This document shows, in pieces, positions 10,081 through 21,534 of a stretch of DNA of 64,000 nt. The notes beneath the pieces were generated by a model, which saw only the letters and a list, made by a program, of their open reading frames with translations, searched no databases and was not told where the DNA came from. The stretch's first letter is position 1. The number at the start of each line of letters is the position of its first letter. The translations under genes and the position numbers were made by a program. This DNA comes from Crambe crambe (Eukaryota > Porifera > Demospongiae > Poecilosclerida > Crambeidae): positions 62,001-126,000 of the forward strand of contig CAWUPZ010000001.1 of assembly GCA_963924555.1 (NCBI GenBank). Reading direction: 5' to 3'.

Positions 10081-11360
10081 AGTATAATAATTATCATAAT
10101 TTAAGGCCTAATGGTTGAGGACTGAAGGTAGGACACGCAGAAACTGGCATGAGATGTACTTAAATGACAAACTATTGAAATGCAGGGGGGAGGAAATCAT
10201 AATTGTACATAGCTATAATAATTGTACATGAGATAGGAAGATGGCTAGCTATTCCAAAGTGTACTTGTGAACTATATGGCAAACCTGTTAGTGGCTTTGA
10301 ACTTCATAGGTATAGTAATTATTGATGTATGCCTGGAGTCCGTGTGCTAACTGAACTCTGAATTTCAAGGGGGATACCGTAATTTGTGCAAATTTCGTTG
10401 TTAAAATTTTCATACATTTGTTCCTGTACGAAAATTATTTACAACAAAATATGTAATTAGTACTAGAGCTTATTACAAGTTAACTATATTGTATAAAATT
10501 AATTTAACGTGAATAAGGTAAAACAACAACAATGGAGAAAGGTATTCCAATGCGCCTCTAAATTTAGTGTTGTGATCTTACGTATGGCTCAGACTATGAA
10601 CTTACTGCCTTCTTTGTCAGAGGAGTTCATGCAGCTAATTGATATGATATGAAACATTTTCAGCTTGGGGGAGGGGAAAAATTAGGGCCTGCTGCTTGTG
10701 CATGTGTGAAATTATTTAATCCCCAAATTTTGGATGCATGGGGGGACGACAATAAATGACTCACAAGCTAGCTAGCTGATATATACATTCTCCTCTTGAT
10801 TCTCTAGCATACTGGGCATCTGTCTGTCTTTAAACTTGGAAAAGAAGGCTTTCAGAAGGCTTCATCCACATTATGACTAAAAAATGGTATTTCTAGTCTC
10901 CTAAATTTGGCATATGCACAATGTATTCTAGGCCTTATTTTTTCTCTCCCCCAAATAAGGCTTGGGTATGAGGCTAGAGGAAACAGATGAATTATATTTC
11001 GCTATGTACATCCAGTTTCCTATCTCATAAATTAACCACAGTCTACTATAATAATAATAGCTCTACTACAATTGTCATCTACTGTAATAATAATAGCAAT
11101 TGTCATCTACTGTATCACCAGAATTGTTCAGGATGATAGACCTGCAGCTGTATATAGAATAAAACTTTGTGTTACTTCGTATCTAGACATATACACAAAT
11201 AATTATTAGTATCCATGTACTACTATACAGCTACATGGGATAGCTACTGCATGGATACATAATTCAGAACAGGCATTCAAAATATAAAGTGTCAGATACA
11301 CTTATAGCATGCAGTCTAAGATTTGGTACATCAACACTATTATTGTTTGGCAAAAATGTT
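10081..11360. other. Non-coding AT-rich stretch
   Basis: No exon, TIR or clear repeat family is recognised. A short tandem repeat with AGCTCTACTACAATTGTCATCTACTG-like units (given here only in part: TTGTCATCTACTGTA) occurs at about 11040-11120. Confidence 0.3.
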
Positions 11361-11364
11361 ATGT

Positions 11365-12194
11365 TTAACGTATATGTGTGTCAAAAGCATGCATCATGCA
11401 CAATCGCATAATAAACATACAATTTTTATTTCCAAAATCTGGTTTCAGATTTAAGCAAATGTGTTGGTTAAGAAGTGAAACCCTTACTGGTTGAAGAAAC
11501 TTTTGGTTATCACCGATACTTTTTTGCATTACACGGCTCACTTCTGTAAGAAGAATTTCAAGAGAATTCTTGTACCAATCATCTTTATTCAGAAGATCAG
11601 CCAATGTGGATAACCAATACCCACCATCTTGTGATACGCCATATGACCTGTGACCAGGCAGTGTTGCATAAGCAACCATAATATTTCCTTGTTTTGCAAC
11701 TGTATCATTTTCTCCAAGCTTTGCCAATAGAGATTTCTCTATGATACTACTACTTTTGACTTCGTGCTTCACCTCTGTTCTATGATCTCCACGACAAGCG
11801 TCAAATAGGAAGACTTTTGGAATCGTTTTAATACCTGGTGCATTTTCTGGCAGTAAAGGCTCTATAATATCTTCAAAAATAGGGAATGTTGAATTATCTT
11901 GCATTACCACATAATCATCACTACCATGGCCAGAAAAAATGAAGATTATACACCGATAATTCTTTAAGAATTTTGACTCAAGCTTTCCTACTTCCTTTAT
12001 GTATTTTGTCATCTCAGTCCTGTTGACATTTTCTTTCCAATAAACATCAAAATTCTTTAATGCTTTAAAAGCTTCTGAGAGCTTCACACCATCTTGTCTA
12101 GGGCTTTGAATATAACCTTTTCCGGAATAAGTATTTGTCACAATAATAACAGCACCAATATTGTCACTTGAAGACTCGAGTCCAAGTGTTTTAC
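11365..12194 (-). CDS. Caspase catalytic exon (p20 + p10), last exon
   Basis: A long minus-strand exon starts after an acceptor (ATGCAG|GTAAAACAC) at 12194 and ends at the stop at 11365. It encodes about 275 residues with a complete caspase fold. The beta-1 strand is GAVIIVTNTYSGKGY. The catalytic His is in IFIFSGHGSDDYVV and the catalytic Cys in FLFDACRGD. The p10-type region has IMVAYATLPGHRSYG and GGYWLSTLADLL. The pentapeptide is DACRG where QACRG is usual. In the family this would be a cysteine protease cleaving after Asp in cell-death or inflammatory signalling. The exon begins in phase 1, matching the end phase of both upstream exons, so it probably belongs to a death-domain caspase. 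Confidence 0.85.
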
Positions 12195-12892
12195 CTGCAT
12201 ATTATAGTGATGAGACATGCATGCACAATTATCCATGCATGCAGGTATGACAAGGGGTTTAGCAATCAGCTATGTCTGTGTGTGTGTCTACAATTTGCAC
12301 TGTTTTGAGCTTATCTTTTAACAATATATACATTTTGTTTCTTTCTACTCTATTTCCTACTTAATAGTGGTGCCACGCCCTTCTTCTTCCTGTATCTTTG
12401 ATTCCAAGCTGCAAGCACATGACTGATGAGCAAAAAAAAAAGTTCCTTCTAATATGCTTCCTCTATAGGTACTTGCTTTCAAAGGAATTTTAGCTTAAAA
12501 TTAATTCAGTGACTGAATGGAGCGAGCGAACTGACTCTCAGGTCATGACTCATTGAAATTGTTCTCTAGGTCTACACTCCAAAATGCCCCAGGCATACAT
12601 CGTACGTATGTGTCGTGCAATATTAGCGCACGACACATACATAGCTACACTAAATACTACAGCAATGTGTCACATTTGACAGCGAACAAGCGAGCAAGAA
12701 GCAAGTATAGTATTCCTATGGCTTAGAGCTGATAGGCTCTAATTTATTTGTGCTTCAAATCTTTGCTGTTGAGTGATGTAAGTGGCAGGCAGCTGCATAA
12801 GCTGTAGTACTTACCACAAAGCACTTAGATAAGTCTAGTGCCTACAATCCACTTAGATAAGTGCCTACAATCCACTTAGATAAGCCTATCTA
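12195..12892. other. Intron of the caspase gene, with a hairpin and repeats
   Basis: No exon is seen between the caspase exon and 12.9 kb. A stable hairpin lies at about 12606-12643 (GTATGTGTCGTGC, 9-nt loop region, GCACGACACATAC). At about 12820-12890 a short unit with CCTACAATCCACTTAGATAA is repeated in tandem. About 12525-12562 is an inverted copy of 4831-4866. Confidence 0.4.
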
Positions 12893-13200
12893 CAATGTGC
12901 AGACCAAGTTTCAGGACCAGGGAGCTTACCGTTTCAGAAATACAGCAAGCAGGTAAATCGCTGGATTCCTCTTCTTCTCTATTATTATTCTTCTTTTTAG
13001 ACAACCATACCTCTCGAACCATTCAAGCTATAGGGATTGTTGGCTGGATATACAGAACAACCCATTTCCATCCTTCTTGTTTCCTTACTTTTTTGAGCAG
13101 TAGTCTCCCTACATCTTTTTTCATTTCACAAAATGTTTTTTCCCCTTATAGCTATGATAACAAGTGAGCGCAAAAAACTTAGAAAGTGAAGTAGGGATAG
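12893..13200. mobile_element. Fold-back/MITE fragments (two families)
   Basis: 12893-12960 (GTTTCAGGACCAGGGAGCTT) is an inverted match to 34905-34987. 13030-13150 matches one arm and the tail of the fold-back element at 29890-30090 (GGGATTGTTGG, then CCTTACTTTTTTGAGCAG). From about 13158 an AACAAGTGAGCGCAAAAAA end followed by AGTAGGGATAGCC starts another member like the one at 43101. The short ORFs across here (12895, 13255) are chance products. Confidence 0.5.
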
Positions 13201-13419
13201 CCATAAGATTTAGGTGCATTCCTATCACTCCTAGCCCTCCCAATTTCAATAACTATGCCTATATATATCACCCAACTTAAATCCCTACTCTTCACTTCCC
13301 CTTCAGCAATAAGTGAGTCAAATAACCCCTTACCCATACCCATCACCAAGCTCAAGAATCACAGCAATAATATTATTACAAAACTAGCTACTACGTATTC
13401 CTACCTCACTCCTAGGCAG

Positions 13420-13735
13420 TGCTGGAATCGACTATGATGGGCAATGGTGGTACATATAGTAGCACACAACGTGCATTCATGTACACCCGCACAATAGATT
13501 GCACTAGCGTGACGCACAGCTACAGGATTTTGGAGTAGGCCTAGCCACCAGCTGCTAATATAGTTAGTAGATTCAAGCAGACCACATAGAAATCTCAGAG
13601 AATGGACCGAGAGACAGCAAAAGTAACGAACAGAAACAGCAGAGACAACAGTCTTACTCCAGGCGAATTCGTGATGTGATCACAAGTGAACATTTCAACA
13701 AGCAGGCCACGATTAAAAGCCAGGCACAAGGAAGG
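13420..13735. repeat. Dispersed repeat, copy 1 of 2
   Basis: About 310 bp match 35620-35905 in the same orientation with scattered differences. Shared blocks include GTAGGCCTAGCCACCAGCTG, AACAGAAACAGCAGAGAC and GGCGAATTCGTGATGT. Nothing coding is recognised. The 35.6-kb copy abuts the TIR of another MITE. Confidence 0.6.
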
Positions 13736-13884
13736 CCAAGAACACCGACCGTTATGCATGCGCAAGCAGTGTATACCAGGCCCTATTTTTAAATTGGGCC
13801 TGGGTGTATACGAGATTATTACAGCTTCCTGCCTGACTAGAACCAATCAGTCCACAACTCGTCTTATAATTACACAATTAAGGA

Positions 13885-14181
13885 AAAAATAATTAAAAAG
13901 GAAAGTAGGGATGGCTGCGTACAGTTCAAAAAAGTTCAGCAACAATGTGTGCATTTCAAAAAGGTTCAGCAACAAGAGAATGAACTTCAGTCAAGTAACC
14001 CCTTACCCATCACCAATATTACCAAACTATGAGCTAACTATTCCTACTTCACTCCCTTTATACTTTATATTTCATCTTGGCCTGTCATGGGAGTGAAGTA
14101 GGAATATAGTTGGTAATATTGATGATGGGTAAGGGGTTACTTCACTCTGCCATCCCTACTTTCATTTTTCCTTTACTTGTT
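13885..14181. mobile_element. Fold-back element
   Basis: Two arms (about 13989-14056 and 14089-14151) are reverse complements apart from indels; the left one contains AGTAACCCCTTACCCATCAC. They enclose a loop of about 32 bp. Outside the arms lie AGTAGGGATGGC and GCCATCCCTACTT, and the right end is CCTTTACTTGTT. The same arrangement occurs at 27421-27721. The element has no coding capacity and could form a long hairpin RNA if transcribed. Confidence 0.65.
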
Positions 14182-14571
14182 CATCACTTTTTTTTTTGTA
14201 ATGCTCTATTATTTTATTATAGACAACTGGATGCTGTGATCCTGCTATCCAAGTTATTAAAAGTTCTAAGGTCTCACATTAATTTCAGTAAGGGGTTATC
14301 ACATATGTGGATATCACAAACTCACTAAAATAAAAACGCTAAGCTGTGTTTTATGTATGAGCAATAGAAGATGGCATATGTTGAAAGGGGGGTTCCAACA
14401 ATCCACGCGCTTGTGCATGGAAAAAAATTTGCCTGGCCATGCCCACTTTTGCCTGATCACACCCATTTTTGATAGATCTGCGTGCACTGTTAATCGTAGG
14501 CAGGAAAGATGGTACCACTTCTTCTACTGTATAGTTTTACAGTAAGACTTGGATACAAGCTGAACTTAGCA

Positions 14572-14698
14572 GAGCTAATAGCTTCAGGCACCATAGATCT
14601 ATAACTGTTTTAAATTCAGTAGCCTAGGGGTGGGAGCCAATAGCTTCAGGCACCATAGATCTCTAGCTGTTTTAAATTCAGTAGCTTAAGGGTGGGTT
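14572..14698. repeat. Tandem duplication, about 65-bp unit
   Basis: Two adjacent copies share AATAGCTTCAGGCACCATAG and TTTTAAATTCAGTAGC, followed by AGGGGTGGG or AAGGGTGGG. Confidence 0.7.
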
Positions 14699-14699
14699 A

Positions 14700-15735
14700 T
14701 AGCTAGCTAAAAAATGACCTTTTCTGGATAATAGGCTTTGCTAGACTCGTTCTTTTTCTCTCTGCTTCGAGCTAGCTCATGCACATGAACTAAAATGATT
14801 TTTAATGATGTGCACGATGTACACGCGCGTTTAAAATTCAATTTGAAAAGGGGGTTCGATCAAACCCCTGAACCCCCGCTGGGTACGGGCCTGGCATGCA
14901 TGTTCTTCTTTGGTCCAGCCAATAATCCCTACATATACGTTTTAGTGAGTTTGCGATATCCATATAGGGGGAGTGACCCTTTATGTTAACCTAATTTAAA
15001 CTCTGGTTTAAATATCATTTTGGGGCCATCCCTACTTAACATTTTTATTTCAAAGAAATTTTTGGCACTCACTTGTTTCCATTCTTTTTCTTTGTAATTA
15101 GTTATGACACTATTGATCAAAATTTCAGGATATTTGCAATGATTCATTTCTTTGTAGCCTATAGCTGAAGAATGTTTTGTTGTCTTGAACAACGTAAGCT
15201 GTGCTGCACAACTGATCTTATTGCAAGCAGAAGAGAAAGATTAAGCAAACCATGCTCAGCAGACAGAAACTATGCGTATTTAAAATACATGTAATAGCGT
15301 GCACAGTCGATTTGTGTGTGCTGATTTTGACATGATAGGTAAAGGTCATTAATGAATACTGCTATGTAATGAAATAAAATGGCATCCCACCAGCCTCACT
15401 GAACTATTCAGATTTTCTATGTAATGGTTAAGGAATAGGAGATTATGCTATGATGGTAGTAAGTACTAAGATGACCAGACCTGGTGTCCCAACTGACATT
15501 AATTTTGTGTGCCGGGTCAGCCTTTACCGAGCAATGATATTTAGTTTGATTGTTCATTATAATTGGTCAGACATTCAGTAATATCTTGTAATACTTAAAA
15601 CTCTGAAATTTGGTTGGCCATTTTCCCAAGAAATGGTTGGAAAATGACCAATGACCAGCAGTTATTTCTAGTTCTAATATACCTTTTAAGGTGGTAGGGT
15701 ATGTGCACACATCTTACAACATTTAAAATACTCAC
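14700..15735. other. Presumed intron of the caspase gene
   Basis: No coding exon or defined element is recognised. This lies between the middle exon and the catalytic exon of the minus-strand caspase gene, together with the repeats at 12.9-14.7 kb. Confidence 0.3.
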
Positions 15736-15874
15736 CATAAGCAGACTTAAATTCTTCTGGGAAAGGTCCAAGGTGCCCATACTTCTTCTTTCCTGTGTAC
15801 ACTGTGCATAGTTTCATAGTAAAATTGACTAGCAGCTGTGTTGCACTCTGATTGCAATATACTAGTTTATGAAG
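15736..15874 (-). CDS. Probable middle exon of the death-domain caspase gene
   Basis: A minus-strand frame encodes LHKLVYCNQSATQLLVNF, then CTVYTGKKKYGHLGPFPEEF, then KSAY. It ends at a strong donor (TTATG|GTGAGT) in phase 1, which joins in frame to the caspase exon at 12194. The product across that junction would read SAYGKTLGLESSSD, a sensible entry to the caspase fold. The acceptor is uncertain: AAAG just before 15874 gives phase 0, while TAG or CAG sites slightly downstream give other phases. An in-frame ATG also exists, so an alternative first coding exon is possible. The family of this segment is not recognised. Confidence 0.5.
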
Positions 15875-16784
15875 CTTTGATGACAGTGAAATTTAACTAC
15901 TTAGAGAGGTTGTATGAGTCAACCTTTACTGAGGAATTGCTCACAGTGGTGTAGCCTCAAGTAGCTATAATAATTATATGGTCGATATTGTTTCAACCAT
16001 ACCACTTTTCATGAATACACGTATAGTTATGTGCCGTACCTGCCAACACCTAGAAGTAAAAATCCCAGACAATTCCTGGAATTTATAATGCTGTAGATCC
16101 TATAAAATACCTTCTGGCTACCACTGATAACTCAGCCATGAAATGAGCAAAATCCCGGGATAAATACGTAGACTTAATCCCTGGACAACCCTGGACCGTT
16201 GGCAGCTATGCCAAGCCCGATCACCTTATGATGCTTCAAACTGATAGCATAGAATTAAAACTTGTAGGCAATGACTTCATTTCAGCTAAGGACACATGTT
16301 GATCTTTTAGGCTTTAGTGGGCATGGCCTGGCATTTCAACCAAATCACTCAAAATTTTAAGGCTACACATCTGACAGAAAGCTACGGAAATTTTCAATAT
16401 TGATTTATTTTTGTGGTCATGTTCAATAATGAAAATAAATACATGATATTAATTTTAATTACCTTGGTGTAAAAGCTAATTACAAGTAAGATGCAAAGAA
16501 AATAAATCAACATGAAAATTGTAAACATGAATTATTATCTAACCCAATAATTTATGTTGTACACTATGATGGGAGTGGTTAGTGGGTGTGGTCAGTAGGA
16601 TATGGTGACCCCAAAATCAGTTTCAAAAAGTTGGCACCATGTGCTTGGCCAGAACCACATCCTTAAAATGAAAGAGTTTACAATATATCCAAAAAAACTG
16701 GATCACCACCTTTTGATTTTTTGGGGGTACTTTGAGCCAACTTTTTTTCTTTTATTTATGAAATGATTACACTACTTTACTTAC
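15875..16784. other. Presumed intron, AT-rich
   Basis: No exon or element ends are recognised between the middle exon and the death-domain exon. Confidence 0.3.
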
Positions 16785-17057
16785 AAAAATTAATTCTTTC
16801 TGCTTCCGAATCCCGACCAATTTTTTTGAGAGCTTCTATCAGATGATCCCAAGTACAGTTATCCTTGATTATGCTTTCTAGTAATACATTAATATCAAGT
16901 GGGGAATCCGCCAATGTAAGACTCTGTAACTGCATTTCCAATGCATGACTCTGTAACTGCAGTGCTTTGCCCAATTTTTTCACATCAGAATCAGACAGGT
17001 GCTTTAGTTTTTTGCGGATTGTAAATTGATCCTCTTTTGTTAACTTTAAAGTGGTAA
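16785..17057 (-). CDS. Death-domain exon of the probable DD-caspase gene
   Basis: The exon starts after an acceptor (CATGCAG|TTACCACT) at 17057 and ends at a donor (TTTTT|GTAAGT) at 16785. Its roughly 91 residues read like a death fold: LTKEDQFTIRKKLKHLSDSD, then DVKKLGKALQL, then LLESIIKDNCTWDHLIEALK and KIGRDSEAERI. The TW..LI.AL..IG pattern is the helix-5/6 signature of death domains. The exon begins and ends in phase 1. If it splices directly to 12194, codons read INF-C-KTLGL without a break. Death domains recruit partner death domains at receptor or adaptor complexes, which suits an initiator-type caspase. The first exon was not identified. Confidence 0.65.
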
Positions 17058-17298
17058 CTGCATGGATATAAAATAATAATAGGAAGAGGAAAATAGAATA
17101 ACAAATTAGCTATTATAGACAACATGACAATCACATGTAAAAATGGATGGGAATAAATAAATGGATATGGGGAATATGTTTAATGTTAAGGTTAATAGAC
17201 AGAGCTCCCACACGCACGCGACAATTTATAAGAGTGCATGCGCTCTACACATAATGCTGCATCATTTTGTATACATGTGCATGGTGTGCATTTTATCA

Positions 17299-17386
17299 CA
17301 TCAGAATCAGGCAGGTACGTTCTTTAGGAGCTCACAGATTGCATCATGATCATTTATTGTTAACTTTTGAGTGGTAGCTGCATGGA
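17299..17386 (-). pseudogene. Partial copy of the death-domain exon start
   Basis: The end near the acceptor resembles that of the exon at 17057: both have GTTAACTTT...GTGGTA(A/G)CTGCATGGAT on the plus strand. In minus-strand sense the frame reads ATTQKLTINDHDAICELLKN before a stop. It is a short, diverged duplicate, probably dead, immediately upstream of the functional-looking exon. Confidence 0.4.
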
Positions 17387-17463
17387 TTTTAATGACATCT
17401 CTTCCAATCAATAACACTAACCAAGAGAAGGAGAGGAAAATAGAATAACAAATTAGCATATAG

Positions 17464-18600
17464 TGAGCCATTCTGGCATGCAGTTATTACCGTATAGCCG
17501 GAAATATTGACGGGAATTATATTATATGATTTCCTCAAAAATACCAATAATGGTATTTAATTTGACGGAATCTGAAATCATGCAAAATAAATAATACGCG
17601 TGCGTCGTGCATGCCAGCTGTGTACTACCTAGCGCCATATAGCTATCAGCATGAGTTCTCCAGTTGTGTTAGGGGCCATCACGTCTACAAAAGCGTATGG
17701 ACTCCAATTCTTGGGAGAGACTAACACTGATAGTGATCCTTATGCTATAAGACGGTTGCAATCATTGGACACGTCCCTCAAACAATTTCAGCCTCTTTCT
17801 TTATAGTGATGGATGGCTCTTCAATTGGTTACGCCATCACAGGTTCAAGGTGCTACTCCTCCAGGGAGGCCTATAAGTTTTAAATTGACTTTCTCTCCAG
17901 CAGTGGTGTGAAATAAATGGAACACAATGTATCGCGAACTTAATTAAACCGCGCGACTTTTTGACGGTTTATTTTTGGCAATTTGATGCTTAAACTGCCA
18001 AAGCGTCAAATTAAAATCTTCGTCAATATTTCTGGCTATACGATATTATACATTATAGCAAGCCATTCTGGCATGCAGTTATTACTTATTATAGACTCTA
18101 TACTATTTTTGGAAAACATAACGTCATTGTAACATAATGTTCTGACCCCTCCCCCCAACCCCCATAATGTCACATAGTCATTAAGCCATTGACATATGTA
18201 GACTAAAACCATGTATTAAAAAAGATGTGCAAGAAAAAGGATGGATAGCCGTAAACAAAACTAGACTACTTTGATAGTGTCTTGCAGCCATGGGGATCGA
18301 TAATGCTCGCTAAGCCAACTCAGGTTCTTGTTTGCTTTGTCAGCATATCAATATCATCCAAAAATAGTTTGGAGATGTCCCCTGAGCCATTCTGGCATGC
18401 AGTTATTAGAGCCATTCTGGTACAGTGATATTCAATGCTACTCAGTTAATTAAAAGTGTATGAGGTTATTAGTGAGCCTTTCTGGCACACTCTCTAGCTA
18501 TATCTACAACTCTGGGTTACAAGCTTTGCAGATAGCTATTTGACAGAAATTAATAATTAGCTACAGTAGCTATAGTGAACCATTGGTAGGCCTATGGAGC
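17464..18600. repeat. Short dispersed repeat array (GCCATTCTGGCATGCAG)
   Basis: The motif GCCATTCTGGCATGCAG followed by TTATTA occurs at about 17467, 18062 and 18384. Degenerate versions follow near 18410 and 18476. Two inverted copies occur at about 22170-22190 and 22218-22240. They bracket the TA-flanked element and the hAT pseudogene region. The function is unknown. Confidence 0.6.
17490..18043. mobile_element. TIR element with TA target duplication
   Basis: The ends are inverted repeats of about 23 bp (CCGTATAGCCGGAAATATTG against the reverse complement of CAATATTTCTGGCTATACGA), flanked by TA on both sides (17488-17489 and 18044-18045). TA flanks suit the Tc1/mariner-like class. It carries a 51-codon open frame (17651-17806, starting MSSPVVLGAITSTKAYGLQF) with no recognised family, which could be a captured gene piece or chance. 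The element sits within an array of a short dispersed repeat. Confidence 0.6.
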
Positions 18601-18710
18601 CATATTCTAGCAAGCACACTAGCTGAGTATTAGCTATTCTGTCTAGTATATTTATTCAAGCATGACACACAGGCTAGTAGTAATGAGATATGCCGAAGTT
18701 CTAGTGAGCC

Positions 18711-18872
18711 CGCAGAGAGTAAAAACATTTCTTCTAAATGAAAGAGTGATGTACATGTAGGCTGGAGTACATGACTATAAAAGTACGGAAACAAGGTGCT
18801 GGCTATGTACTGCATATGCTCTGCTAACTGTCACAAAATTCACAAACCTTACATTGCTGCATGGAGTGGCGG
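18711..18872. repeat. Inverted repeat flanking the hAT pseudogene, left copy
   Basis: About 160 bp (containing AGTAAAAACATTTCTTC, AGTACATGACTATAAAA and CAAGGTGCTGGCTATGTAC) recur in inverted orientation at about 21535-21690. The hAT-type coding region lies between the two arms. Confidence 0.65.
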
Positions 18873-19068
18873 AGCGACTGGTCAGGTTAGTCAGGTTTCA
18901 ACCTGACCACTTTTTTCACTCTTTTTTTTTTTTTTTTCCAATCAATAAAAGCTAGCTGTAGGTCATGGTAGCATAAAATTTTACCTCTGTGGTTTTTAAT
19001 TAACCATAACCTTGTAAGCTTTTTCCAGCTGCATGCATTCCTATTGAATCTAGCTATCATGGCAGCAG

Positions 19069-21350
19069 TTGACCAAAATTCTTATCCTTGTCTACCTGAG
19101 CAACCTTACCATCTTCCTCCTCCTTTTAAATTCCCAAAAAGACCCCATTTGGTTTGTGGCATGGCCTTTCTTGCACTACAATGAGGCTGAGGATGTGGTT
19201 TTTTGCCATACTTGTGTGAAGGCTTTCAGTACTAAGAGGATTAAGACCAGTCATAATGCAGCAACTGCCTTCGTAAGTACAGTGTCTTAAACTATAATGG
19301 CATGCCATGGTCATTATTAGACAACTTCAGATATCGGTGAGCTCTTAAGTTCTGCTCACAAACGTGAGAAACAAGAAGCCAGAGATATTCTAAAATTATA
19401 ATATCAAGTGTGCGGTATTTAGCAAGACAGGGTCTTGCTTTACAAGGCCATGATGATGCAGACTCTAATTTAGTACAATTGCTTCATCTTAGGGCTGAAG
19501 ACCACCCAAGTGGCTAGAACGAAGCTGGAGGAAATTCACTTCACATGAGAACCAAAATGAAGTTTTAGAAATAATGGCACATAGTGTTCTGAGGAAGATT
19601 CTTAATGACATCCATGGGTCTCCTTTTCTAACAATCATGGTGGATGAAACCACTGATGTATCCAGATAAAGAGCAGCTTACTTTTGTAACAATTATTAAG
19701 GTGGGTAGATAAGAATTTTGGATCTAGTGAAGAGTTTCTTGGGATATACAACCTTCTTTCCACTACTGCTGATAGCATTGTAGCATCTACGGTCTTCATC
19801 ATAAAAAGGTTCCCGTTGCGTTGCCGTACAACGTCCGTAGAACGCTCAAGCGTTGTAAAAAAAACCGTGTACGAACGCTTTATGAACGCAAAGCAGGCGT
19901 TTGCGTTGAATGGCCAAATTAAACATACGTAGTTGGGTTCGAAATTACTAAACGTTTTTACGGTATGAAAGCACGCAGCAATTCCAGCAAAAACGTTCAT
20001 CAGCAGCAGATCGACAGCGAGATGACCTGTAGGCAGTCTCCGAGGAAGGCCTTGAGCTCTACGTAGCTAGATATCGACTTGTGCATGCTAGTGGTGGTAC
20101 AATTTCTTCTGCCTTCATCGTGTCTGTAAAGTTTCATCACACTGGAAATCTGACACTAGAACATCAGGGTGGTGTATGCTATAGCTAGCTGTAAGTGCAG
20201 AACTAGCTACGTAGCTAGCTAGCTCTAGTGCCAACATAAGCTAGTCAGCTTAGAGAGATAGCTAGTCAGCCTAGAGAGATAGCTACGCATGGTTCTATAA
20301 GCTTTTAGGCTTAGGGTTACGTTTTGTAATAACGTTTTTTCACCTACGTACGTACATGGCTATGCTTCTTACCGTTTCTTCGTGAACGTTGAACAGGCGT
20401 GCAACGCTTGATGTTAAACGGTGTAGAAAATTAAACGCACGGGGGACTGTGTGAAAACGGCAACGGTCAAGGCGTTCAACGCCAGTTCTACGTGGACGGA
20501 ACGGGAACTTTTTTTTGCGGCCTACCGTATTAAAGATATTCTTTTACGTTTTGAAATACCCACCAATAAAATACGAGGCCAATGTTATGATGGTTCCAGC
20601 ACAATGGCTGGAGCTAAAGGTGGTGTAGCAACTAAAATTCAACAGATAGAACCAAAGGCAGTGTTTACACATTGCTTTGGACATGCTCTCAACTTAAGCG
20701 TAAATGATACCATTAAAAGGAGCTCTGCTTTGAAAGACTGCCTTGATACCTGTTTTGAGTTAGTTAAACTCATCAAGTTTTCTCCCAAACGAGAAGCCAT
20801 GTTGAGTAAAATCAAAGAAGAAATCGTGATTCGCTAGCCAGCATCATTTCCAATTATGACAACATTCAGAAGTTGTGGGAAGAGGCACTCAAAACCTCCT
20901 CAGACACAGATATGAAGGCAAGAATTCAAGGCATTGCTAGTCAAATGGTTACATTCCAATTCCTCTTCAATCTACTGCTTTCAGAAAACATTCTTAGGCA
21001 TACTGATAAGCTCAGTCAGACTCTCCAAAATCCTAACCTATCCAGTGTTCAAGGTCATGAGATCGCTATGCTTACAGTCAAAACCCTTCAGAGCATGCAT
21101 ACAGATAGAGATTTTGATCTATTTTGGGCTAAAATAGAGTCCAACATGACATTGAGGAACCAATACTACCTCGAAAACGCAGAAGACCACTTCGATATGA
21201 AGAAGGAATTGGTGATGCTGAATTCCCAGAAATGCCAAAGGATTTATACAGACAGAAGTATTTTGAAGTTCTTGACCTTGCTGCAGTGAGCATAACAGAT
21301 AGATTTGACCAACCTGGGTTCAAGGTGTACTCAAATCTTGAACAACTTCT
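19069..21350 (+). pseudogene. hAT-type transposase pseudogene (ZMYM1/DUF4371-like)
   Basis: Pieces in several frames add up to a hAT-like protein of the kind found in ZMYM1-related genes. A TTF-type zinc-finger stretch comes first (FVAWPFLHYNEAEDVVFCHT at 19150-19210). IMVDETTDVS (about 19635), containing an acidic catalytic-type motif, follows. After an inserted MITE come IRGQCYDGSSTMAGAKGGVA and FTHCFGHALNLSVNDTIKRS. Then come KLWEEALKTSSDTDMKARIQ and, near 21200-21330, a shifted piece ending TDRFDQPGF. Several stops and shifts show it is dead. In the family this protein would bind TIRs and cut and paste hAT DNA. Confidence 0.65.
19788..20527. mobile_element. MITE inserted inside the hAT pseudogene
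   Basis: The hAT reading frame is interrupted between DSIVAST (about 19790) and KDILLRFEIPT (about 20531). The inserted 0.74 kb has imperfect inverted ends: left AAAAAGGTTCCCGTTGCG, right the complement of CGGAACGGGAACTTTTTTT. Its interior is rich in AACG motifs, unlike its surroundings. A TA duplication is compatible with the junctions, but the exact bases are ambiguous. The open frame that starts at 20451 is a fusion of MITE end and transposase and not a real start. Confidence 0.55.
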
Positions 21351-21534
21351 GATGTTCTGGTAAAGAATATGACAATGAACTTGGTGCTGTATGTGACTTT
21401 TATGTCAATCATAGTGACCTTGAATCCCAGCTTAAGACATTGCGAATATTATATATTGAAAAAAAAAGGAGATGTAGGGTTTATGTCAATTTTATGACAG
21501 TTAGCAGAGCACAGTGACAAATGCAGTCCATGCA

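Noticed and set aside
4831-12562. The AATGAGTCATGACC block at 4.83 kb and its inverted copy at 12.5 kb as the ends of one 7.7-kb element
   Set aside because: No matching flanking duplication, and unrelated genes and elements lie between; more likely two separate repeat copies.
20451-20545. Start of the 128-residue ORF as a transposase N-terminus
   Set aside because: The first 27 or so residues are MITE sequence; the real transposase match begins at KDILLRFEIPT.
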